Shown here in pieces: positions 1-5,158 of a DNA stretch of 6,473 bases. The DNA is from a bacterium. Lineage in GTDB: Bacteria > Patescibacteriota > Microgenomatia > JAUYPR01. Position 1 is the first letter of the stretch; every line of letters starts with the position of its first letter. The stretch covers positions 1-6,473 of the forward strand of contig JAUYPR010000024.1 in NCBI GenBank assembly GCA_030695785.1, given 5' to 3'. The position numbers were made by a program, and so were the translations under genes. The notes beneath the pieces are model-generated. The model was not told the DNA's origin. It was given only the letters and a program-made list of their open reading frames with translations, and searched no databases.

Positions 1-54
1 ACGCCCTTGTTTTTGTATTGCTAGTTTTAGATTTTTATTATTTAAGCTTGCCAT
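1..54 (-). CDS. hisG: ATP phosphoribosyltransferase HisG, N-terminal fragment (cut by window edge)
   Basis: Only the first 18 codons are inside the window; the gene continues past position 1. The segment LKLAIQKQGR matches the very conserved HisG N-terminus (E. coli has LRIAMQKSGRL), the start of the PRPP-binding enzyme that joins ATP and PRPP in the first step of histidine synthesis. The chosen ATG (52-54) has a good ribosome binding site, AAAGGA at 63-68, with an 8-nt spacer. An in-frame ATG at 82-84 would add ten residues but lacks a comparable site and lies close behind the terminator. The leader upstream carries a T-box whose acceptor-pairing bases suit tRNA-His, which independently supports a histidine gene. 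The peptide is too short for certainty. Confidence 0.72.
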   Translation of the reverse strand, partial: MASLNNKNLKLAIQKQGR

Positions 55-96
55 ATAATTATTCCTTTGAACTACCGCCGTCATATTTTTCTCATC

Positions 97-155
97 AAAA
101 AACCTCCCGTTCGTTCTCCATCACTTTTGATTGTGATGAAGAAGGAACGAGAGGT
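97..155 (-). terminator. Regulated rho-independent terminator of the T-box leader
   Basis: On the minus strand the arm beginning ACCTCTCGTTC (155 downward) pairs with an arm ending GAACGAACGGGAGGT, capped by ATCAC/GTGAT around a short A/T-rich loop, and is followed by TTTTTT (97-102). The 5' arm contains TCGTTCC (150-144), which can instead pair with GGAACGA at 192-186 beside the T-box motif, giving two mutually exclusive folds as expected of a T-box switch. Confidence 0.85.
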
Positions 156-350
156 AAAAAAAAGGACCTCCCGCGGTCCCATCCTTCGTTCCATGAAGTA
201 TTTCCCTTCATGGCACTCTGGCCGGCTCCGCTAGGCGACACCGACTGATGACTTTTACGGCTCAATCGACCGTCGAGTATTTTGACTCGCAGCGCAGTCA
301 GATGATGACTTCCCGGATCGTGACTCCGGTTTCGCGCTTTTCACTTTAAC
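97..350 (-). promoter_or_regulatory. T-box riboswitch leader, probably histidine-specific
   Basis: Read on the minus strand, this leader ends in the T-box element AAGGATGGGACCGCGG (186 down to 171), one base plus the variable N away from the usual AAGGGTGGNACCGCGG. A hairpin CCATGAAG/CTTCATGG (191-213) sits just before it, where stem III lies in T-box RNAs, and a strong terminator follows at 97-155. The TGGG of the T-box would pair with an uncharged tRNA ending CCCA, so discriminator C, a feature of bacterial tRNA-His. Further upstream are AGCGC/GCGCT (334-338 with 291-295), CCGGA/TCCGG and AGTCA/TGACT pairings that could form stem I. Histidine codons in that region are CAC at 320-322 and CAT at 305-307 and 302-304; I cannot tell which is the specifier. 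Uncharged tRNA would prevent termination and switch on hisG. Confidence 0.82.
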
Positions 351-356
351 ATGATT

Positions 357-385
357 ATGATATCAAATTTTTCCTGGAAAGTCAA
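357..385 (-). promoter_or_regulatory. Promoter of the T-box/hisG transcript
   Basis: On the minus strand TTGACT (385-380) and TATCAT (362-357) are separated by 17 bp, each one base from the sigma70 consensus. Predicted transcription starts near 350, so the leader before the terminator is about 190-200 nt. The spacer contains a small dyad TTTCC-A-GGAAA. The promoter starts 12 bp after the stop codon of the 103-aa gene, so hisG has its own start and does not need read-through. No terminator is visible between the two genes, so some co-transcription remains possible. Confidence 0.75.
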
Positions 386-396
386 CTCAGATGCGT

Positions 397-708
397 CTAT
401 CGGTTTCCTGATCCATTTAACCTCAACCACTTTTCTCCACAAACCCGAGAAATATTCCCAAAGCGCTCTGCGATATCATCAAGCCCTGCCTGCTTGGCCT
501 CAAGGGCGAGACGGGCAGCATCAAATATCATCTCTCCAGGATCACCAGGGTCGGGTCCGCCTTTTCCTGCAAGAATCATCAACATACTTCCAAGATGAAA
601 TTGAAACGTCATCACCAAATCTCTGCGCTGGGCTGCTTCAGATCCAACAATCGACTCCACTGCTGGCGGGAGAGGTTTTGGGGGGAGAATTCGATCTTTA
701 AGTTCCAT
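397..708 (-). CDS. Uncharacterised 103-aa protein
   Basis: I do not recognise this family. The frame encodes 103 residues starting MELKDRILPPKPLPP, has an AAAGGA ribosome binding site about 4-5 nt before the ATG, and sits behind a near-consensus promoter, so it is probably a real gene. The protein has a short proline-rich start (residues 9-15), then probably helices, a Gly/Pro-rich turn GKGGPDPGDPGE at about 48-59, and an alanine/leucine-rich helix at about 60-80. There is no signal peptide and no clear membrane span, so it is probably cytosolic; no catalytic motif or zinc site is visible. It ends just before the hisG promoter. Its promoter overlaps an operator-like repeat cluster, so it is probably regulated. 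An overlapping reading frame on the same strand (612-1067) crosses both promoters and is much less credible. Confidence 0.68.
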   Translation of the reverse strand: MELKDRILPPKPLPPAVESIVGSEAAQRRDLVMTFQFHLGSMLMILAGKGGPDPGDPGEMIFDAARLALEAKQAGLDDIAERFGNISRVCGEKWLRLNGSGNR

Positions 709-721
709 ATGATCCTTTCTT

Positions 722-770
722 TGTATGATTTCATACAGAGAAATAATACAGAGTCACAAGGTTGTATTAT
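722..770. repeat. Operator-like cluster of TGTATKAT repeats
   Basis: Four copies of a TGTATKAT-like word occur in 49 bp. TGTATGA (722-728) and TCATACA (731-737) form a perfect 7-bp dyad with a 2-bp centre. ATAATACA (743-750) and TGTATTAT (763-770) form a perfect 8-bp inverted repeat with a 12-bp gap. The blocks at 728-740 and 741-753 are also tandem copies, 10 of 13 bases identical and both ending ATACAGAG. The cluster covers the -10 box and the predicted 5' untranslated region of the 103-aa gene, an expected position for a repressor. The cognate regulator is unknown. Confidence 0.5.
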
Positions 771-796
771 ACCAAAAACCCCTCCCTTTTTGTCAA
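766..796 (-). promoter_or_regulatory. Promoter of the 103-aa gene
   Basis: On the minus strand both hexamers are exact consensus: TTGACA (796-791) and TATAAT (771-766), preceded by TGG, an extended -10. The spacer is 19 bp, longer than the ideal 17, which the extended -10 may offset. Transcription would start near 759, leaving about 50 nt before the ATG at 708. Confidence 0.72.
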
Positions 797-821
797 GATC
801 AAACCATTTTCCATCTTGACA
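791..821. repeat. Perfect 9-bp inverted repeat holding both divergent -35 boxes
   Basis: TGTCAAGAT (791-799) and ATCTTGACA (813-821) are exact reverse complements separated by 13 bp. Each arm contains TTGACA, pointing outward: the minus arm serves the 103-aa gene, the plus arm the proposed carA promoter. The match continues three bases (ATC) inside the -35 hexamers, more than the promoter boxes alone require. Confidence 0.7.
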
Positions 822-845
822 GGAGCTACTTATCCGCTGTAGAGT
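816..845 (+). promoter_or_regulatory. Proposed carAB promoter
   Basis: TTGACA (816-821) is a consensus -35. TAGAGT (840-845), four of six matches to TATAAT, follows after 18 bp. Transcription would begin near 852, at the base of the terminator hairpin. The -10 is weak, so the assignment rests mostly on the -35 and on the need for a promoter in this divergent gap. Confidence 0.5.
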
Positions 846-851
846 TAAATC

Positions 852-890
852 CCAGAGCTTTCGGCAACCGCCAGGCTTTGGATTTTTTTT
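852..890 (+). terminator. Rho-independent terminator upstream of carA, candidate attenuator
   Basis: CCAGAGC (852-858) pairs with GCTTTGG (875-881), with one G-U pair; an inner CGG/CCG (862-864 with 868-870) closes a small hairpin, and eight T residues follow (883-890). It works only on the plus strand, since no T-run follows it on the minus strand. No plus-strand gene ends upstream, so it would stop transcripts heading into carA. The carA start codon is 17 nt after the T-run. Confidence 0.6.
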
Positions 891-906
891 GGATAGGACT
901 GTTTTT

Positions 907-1959
907 ATGACTGGGAAATTATGTTTCGAGGATGGAACCGTCGTTGACGGTCGACCCGGAGGGTTTGCGCAAAGCACAGCGGGCGAGGTGGTGTTCACGA
1001 CCGGCATGGTGGGGTATCCGGAAAGTTTGACCGATCCATCGTACGAAGGCCAAATACTTATATTCACCTATCCTCTGATTGGCAACTACGGGGTTCCGCG
1101 AAAAAGCTCTTGGGAATCCAACCGCATCCATGTCGCTGGCATCGTGGTTTCGTTTGCAAATCCGACCCCATCGCATTGGTCGTCCAACTTGACATTTGAC
1201 GCGTGGCTCAAGCTACAAAAGATTCCCATGCTTGAAATACCCGACACGCGCTTTCTCACCCAGCATATCCGGACACACGGAACACGGTTGGGCAAAATCG
1301 TCATCGGAAAGAAGGACATCCCCTTTCATGATCCAAACACCGAAAATTTGGTTGCGCGTGTTTCAACCTCTCGCGTCAAACGCTATCTGGTCCGTGGAGC
1401 AACCAAAACAGTCGTCTTGATCGACTGCGGGGCAAAAGCAAATGTCCTTCGGTGTCTTCTGAAAAGACAGATCAATGTCGTCGTAGTTCCATGGAATACG
1501 AGCCTTGCTATGATCAAGAAATCCGCAAAAAAACTTGATGGCATCGTCATTTCCAACGGCCCGGGTGATCCGATGCAGGCAAAAGAGACGATTGACACCA
1601 TCCGAGAAATCCTCGAAATGAACATTCCCATCTTAGGCATCTGCCTTGGACACCAGCTCCTGACCTTGGCCGCGGGCGGGAAAACAATCAAACTCAAGTT
1701 CGGCCACCGGAGCCAAAACCAACCATGTACGCTGTTTGAAACCAACCGCTGTTATATCACGACGCAAAACCATGGGTACGTGGTTGACACTATTCCCCCG
1801 GGATTCAAACCCTGGTTCACGAACGCAAATGATGGCACGAATGAAGGCATCATCCACGCCAAAAAGCCGATTTTATCGGTCCAATTTCATCCGGAAGCAA
1901 ATCCGGGGCCGACGGACACGGAATGGGTGTTCGATCTCTTTCTGGAGAAACTGCGATGA
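907..1959 (+). CDS. carA: Carbamoyl-phosphate synthetase small (glutaminase) subunit CarA
   Basis: This 350-aa subunit hydrolyses glutamine and passes ammonia to CarB. Residues 1-135 form the small-chain N-terminal domain, with TGMVGYPESLTDPSYEG at 32-48 and YPLIGNYG at 55-62. Residues about 167-350 form a class I glutamine amidotransferase domain: NGPGDP (217-222), GICLGHQ with nucleophile Cys246, QNHGY (287-291), and FHPE with His328 and Glu330 completing the triad. All catalytic residues are present. It is somewhat shorter than E. coli CarA (382 aa) at both linker and C-terminus. Stretches such as PTPSHWS and GHRSQNQPC resemble the eukaryotic CAD and Bacteroidota forms. ATG 907 is chosen because AGGA (895-898) lies 8 nt upstream; a TTG at 889 would place the start inside the terminator T-run. 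Its stop codon overlaps the carB start. Confidence 0.97.
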   Translation: MTGKLCFEDGTVVDGRPGGFAQSTAGEVVFTTGMVGYPESLTDPSYEGQILIFTYPLIGNYGVPRKSSWESNRIHVAGIVVSFANPTPSHWSSNLTFDAWLKLQKIPMLEIPDTRFLTQHIRTHGTRLGKIVIGKKDIPFHDPNTENLVARVSTSRVKRYLVRGATKTVVLIDCGAKANVLRCLLKRQINVVVVPWNTSLAMIKKSAKKLDGIVISNGPGDPMQAKETIDTIREILEMNIPILGICLGHQLLTLAAGGKTIKLKFGHRSQNQPCTLFETNRCYITTQNHGYVVDTIPPGFKPWFTNANDGTNEGIIHAKKPILSVQFHPEANPGPTDTEWVFDLFLEKLR

Positions 1960-4900
1960 AGAATAAACAAAAGATTCTTTTGCTCGGGTCAGGTGCGCTG
2001 AAAATCGGCGAGGCAGGGGAATTTGATTACTCCGGCTCACAAGCAATCAAGGCGCTGAGAGAGGAAGGCATTGAGACGATCCTCGTGAACCCCAACATTG
2101 CCACCATTCAAACGTCAAAAGGGTTGGCGCACCGTGTGTATTTTCTTCCTGTCATGCCGCATTTTGTAGAAAAGATTATTGAGCGAGAAAAACCCGACGG
2201 AATACTCCTCGGTTTCGGCGGGCAAACTGCGCTGAATTGTGGACTCGCGCTCTATAAACAAGGAATCTTGCGCCGACATCATGTGAAGGTCTTTGGTACG
2301 CCGATTGAGGCAATCCGGTTAACAGAAGACCGCAAGGCATTCGCTGACCACGTGCGATCAATTGGAATTCCGACGCCCCAAAGTGAAACAGCAAGTTCGA
2401 TTGAGGGGGTGAAGGAAGTTGCACATCGTCTTGGTTTTCCGGTTATGATCCGTGCCGGATTCTCCCTGGGCGGACAAGGGTCGGGCATCGCGCGAACGAA
2501 CGAGGAATTATCGGCGATCGCAGAAAAAGCGTTCGCATTCGGCCCGCAAATTTTGGTCGAGCAGTATTTGCATCATTACAAAGAGGTCGAATATGAAGTC
2601 GTCCGCGACTCGGCAGACAACTGCATCACGGTATGCAACATGGAAAACATGGATCCCCTTGGCATTCACACCGGGGAAAGTATCGTGGTCGCGCCTAGCC
2701 AAACATTAACGAATGCTGAGTATCACACGTTGCGCGCCGTGTCCATCAAGATTGTTCGGAGTCTGGGCATTGTGGGTGAGTGCAATGTGCAGTTTGCCGT
2801 TCACCCGAAGAAATTCAGCTTCTTTGTCATCGAAATCAACGCACGCCTCTCACGCTCCTCCGCGCTCGCGTCAAAAGCCACCGGATATCCGCTCGCGTAT
2901 GTGGCCGCAAAACTCGCGCTTGGGAAACGTTTGCCGAAAATTCCAAACGCAGTGACCAAAACCACGCAGTCGTGTTTTGAGCCGAGCTTGGATTATATCG
3001 TCACAAAAATCCCGCGGTGGGATATGGAAAAATTCAAAGGCGCGGATGATCGCATCGGCAGCAGCATGAAATCAGTCGGGGAAGTCATGGGCATTGGCCG
3101 CACATTTGAGGAGTCTTTGCAGAAAGCCGTGCGCATGCTTGACCTTGGACTCGAGGGCGTGACAGATGACACACTCCTCCGAAATGGGAGAGCGCAATCG
3201 TATCATCCGACGATACTGACTGCACTCAAGAAACCAACCACCAAACGGCTCTTTGCCATTGCTGCGTCATTCCGACTCGGCAGAAATATCCGATCAATCA
3301 ATCAAATGACAGGAATTGACCCATGGTTTCTTCACCGCATCAAGCATCTTGTTGAAGCGGAAAGGCCGCTCGAAAGTCGCCTGACAAAAGAACGGCTAAA
3401 AGCGGCCAAACAACTTGGGTTTTCCGATAACCGTATTGCGTCATTGCAAAAGAAAACGTCGACAGCAATCCGATCGCTTCGATATAAGTGGAGCATTCTT
3501 CCGTCTATCTTCCAAATCGACACACTCGCGGGCGAATTTCCAGCGCAGACCAACTATTTATATATGTCGTACACCGGCATTCATCACGATGTGGAACCGA
3601 CCGGGAAAAAGGGCGTTGTGATTCTGGGCTGCGGGCCGTACCGCATCGGCTCCTCGGTTGAGTTTGACTGGACATGCGTCAGCACGGTCCAGAACCTCCG
3701 CCGTTACGGCCGAAAATCTATTGTGGTGAACTGCAACCCGGAAACCGTTTCAACAGATCATGACATCTCGGATAGGTTGTATTTCGAAGAGCTCACCGTT
3801 GAACGGGTTTTGGATATCCACGATTTTGAAAAACCAGAGGGCATCATTGTCTCGGTGGGCGGACAAACGCCGAATAACATCGCACCTGTATTGACAAAGA
3901 AAGGCTGCCGCATCATCGGTACTCACCCAGATGACATTCAGCGCGCCGAACACCGAGCGACATTTTCCGAACTCTTGGACCGGCTTGCAATCAGCCAACC
4001 AGCGTGGCAAACCTTTTCGACGATTGAAGCAGTCATCGCGTTTTGCCGTGAACAAGGATTTCCAATTTTATGTCGGCCCTCCTACGTGCTCTCCGGATCA
4101 AATATGACCGTGTGTCAATCAGAAAAAGAACTCCGGCAATACGCAAAATCTGTCGCGCACATTTCTACTGACTATCCTATTACTGCATCACGGTTTATTG
4201 ACGATGCGCGGGAAGTTGAACTTGATGCAATCGCCCAAAACGGACGGCTATTCACCGCAATTATCGCCGAGCATGTGGAAGACGCTGGCGTGCATTCGGG
4301 CGACGCGACCATTGTATGGCCCGCGTTTTCCATTTCAAATTTTGTCCAAGATCACATACGGATTATTGCCGCGAATCTTGCGAGAGAATTGCGCATCACC
4401 GGCCCTTTCAATATCCAATTTTTGGTGAAGGAAAGGAGTGTGATGATTATTGAGCTGAATTTGCGCGCCTCGCGCACGTTTCCATTTCTTTCAAAAACCA
4501 CTGGCGTTGACCTTGCGCAGCTGACCGTGGACTCGTTGTTTGCGCAAGAACCTCCAAAGAGCATCCAGCCACCCTCAACCGTCTCCTTTGTCGCCGTCAA
4601 AGCGCCGCAATTTTCATTTGCGCGGCTCACGGGAGCAGACCCGTTACTGCATGTCGAGATGGGGTCGACCGGCGAAGTGGGATGTTTTGGCGCCACACTC
4701 GAGGAGGCGTTTCTAAAAGCAGAACTTGCAGTCGGAAATCGCATCCCGTCCAAAGGAATATTTATAAGTTTGGGCGGATCGAGAAATAAGGCGGCATTTC
4801 AACCTAGCGCGCTTTTTCTTCGACGATTCCCCTTCCCGATATTTGCGACAGAAAAAACAGCGGCGATGCTCAAACGTGCTGGCGTGGATGTTCAAATTGT

Positions 4901-5153
4901 CCACAAAATCCACGAACATAAACACCCGAACGTTCTGGATCTTTGCCGTGAGGGGAATATTGACTGTGTCATCAACGTGGTTGACCAGGAAGTGCAGGTA
5001 GAGTTGGGCGATGATTACCGCATCCGCCGCACCGCGGTTGACTTCAATATTCCGCTCTACACAAACCTGCAGAAAGCATCCCTATTTCTCCGCGCCTGCG
5101 CAACGGTGAAAATGAAAGATCTTTCTATTCGGGCGTGGGACGAGTATGCGTAG
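1956..5153 (+). CDS. carB: Carbamoyl-phosphate synthetase large subunit CarB
   Basis: This 1065-aa enzyme makes carbamoyl phosphate from bicarbonate, two ATP and CarA-derived ammonia, for pyrimidine and arginine synthesis. It shows the full family layout: carboxyphosphate half (1-400) with Mg/ATP ligands Gln279, Glu293 and Asn295; oligomerisation domain (about 400-545); carbamoyl-phosphate half (about 546-925) with Gln821, Glu833 and Asn835; and a C-terminal MGS-like regulatory domain (about 930-1065). Length is close to E. coli CarB (1073 aa). Sequence type is not E. coli-like: GSGALKIGEAGEFDYSGSQ (11-29), PNIATIQTS (46-54), GIVGECNVQ (271-279) and PAQTNYLY (529-536) match the CAD and Bacteroidota branch. 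ATG 1956 overlaps the carA stop (ATGA), and GGAG about 9 nt upstream inside carA serves as ribosome binding site, so translation is probably coupled. An in-frame ATG at 1923 lies deep in carA and is unlikely. Confidence 0.98.
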   Translation: MKNKQKILLLGSGALKIGEAGEFDYSGSQAIKALREEGIETILVNPNIATIQTSKGLAHRVYFLPVMPHFVEKIIEREKPDGILLGFGGQTALNCGLALYKQGILRRHHVKVFGTPIEAIRLTEDRKAFADHVRSIGIPTPQSETASSIEGVKEVAHRLGFPVMIRAGFSLGGQGSGIARTNEELSAIAEKAFAFGPQILVEQYLHHYKEVEYEVVRDSADNCITVCNMENMDPLGIHTGESIVVAPSQTLTNAEYHTLRAVSIKIVRSLGIVGECNVQFAVHPKKFSFFVIEINARLSRSSALASKATGYPLAYVAAKLALGKRLPKIPNAVTKTTQSCFEPSLDYIVTKIPRWDMEKFKGADDRIGSSMKSVGEVMGIGRTFEESLQKAVRMLDLGLEGVTDDTLLRNGRAQSYHPTILTALKKPTTKRLFAIAASFRLGRNIRSINQMTGIDPWFLHRIKHLVEAERPLESRLTKERLKAAKQLGFSDNRIASLQKKTSTAIRSLRYKWSILPSIFQIDTLAGEFPAQTNYLYMSYTGIHHDVEPTGKKGVVILGCGPYRIGSSVEFDWTCVSTVQNLRRYGRKSIVVNCNPETVSTDHDISDRLYFEELTVERVLDIHDFEKPEGIIVSVGGQTPNNIAPVLTKKGCRIIGTHPDDIQRAEHRATFSELLDRLAISQPAWQTFSTIEAVIAFCREQGFPILCRPSYVLSGSNMTVCQSEKELRQYAKSVAHISTDYPITASRFIDDAREVELDAIAQNGRLFTAIIAEHVEDAGVHSGDATIVWPAFSISNFVQDHIRIIAANLARELRITGPFNIQFLVKERSVMIIELNLRASRTFPFLSKTTGVDLAQLTVDSLFAQEPPKSIQPPSTVSFVAVKAPQFSFARLTGADPLLHVEMGSTGEVGCFGATLEEAFLKAELAVGNRIPSKGIFISLGGSRNKAAFQPSALFLRRFPFPIFATEKTAAMLKRAGVDVQIVHKIHEHKHPNVLDLCREGNIDCVINVVDQEVQVELGDDYRIRRTAVDFNIPLYTNLQKASLFLRACATVKMKDLSIRAWDEYA

Positions 5154-5158
5154 GAAGT

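Noticed and set aside
82..84. Alternative in-frame hisG start 30 bp upstream
   Set aside because: No ribosome binding site at a normal distance, while ATG 52-54 has AAAGGA with 8-nt spacing; HisG proteins rarely carry such an extra N-terminus.
18..248. Plus-strand open frame of 76 codons
   Set aside because: It runs through the terminator, T-box motif and stem III hairpin of the minus-strand leader, has no ribosome binding site and shows no family resemblance.
351..819. Plus-strand frames opposite the 103-aa gene
   Set aside because: They are antisense to a better supported gene, lack ribosome binding sites and have low-complexity, atypical protein sequences.
845..862. PyrR-binding-like sequence AATCCCAGAGCTTT before carA
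   Set aside because: It shares only AATCC and scattered bases with the PyrR consensus ARUCCNGNGAGGYU, lacking the GAGG core, and no antiterminator fold could be built with confidence.
852..906. Leader-peptide attenuation of carA
   Set aside because: No start codon with a ribosome binding site is found between the predicted transcript start and the terminator.
612..1067. Minus-strand frame of 151 codons
   Set aside because: It crosses both divergent promoters, the terminator and the conserved 5' end of carA, and overlaps the 103-aa gene.
1923..1955. Upstream in-frame ATG extension of CarB by 11 residues
   Set aside because: The added residues do not belong to the family, and the ATGA overlap with carA at 1956 matches the conserved N-terminus.
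3750..4055. Minus-strand frame inside carB, and similar frames at 2176-2488, 4352-4753 and 4713-4925
   Set aside because: They are antisense shadows of a highly conserved coding sequence without start signals or recognisable products.
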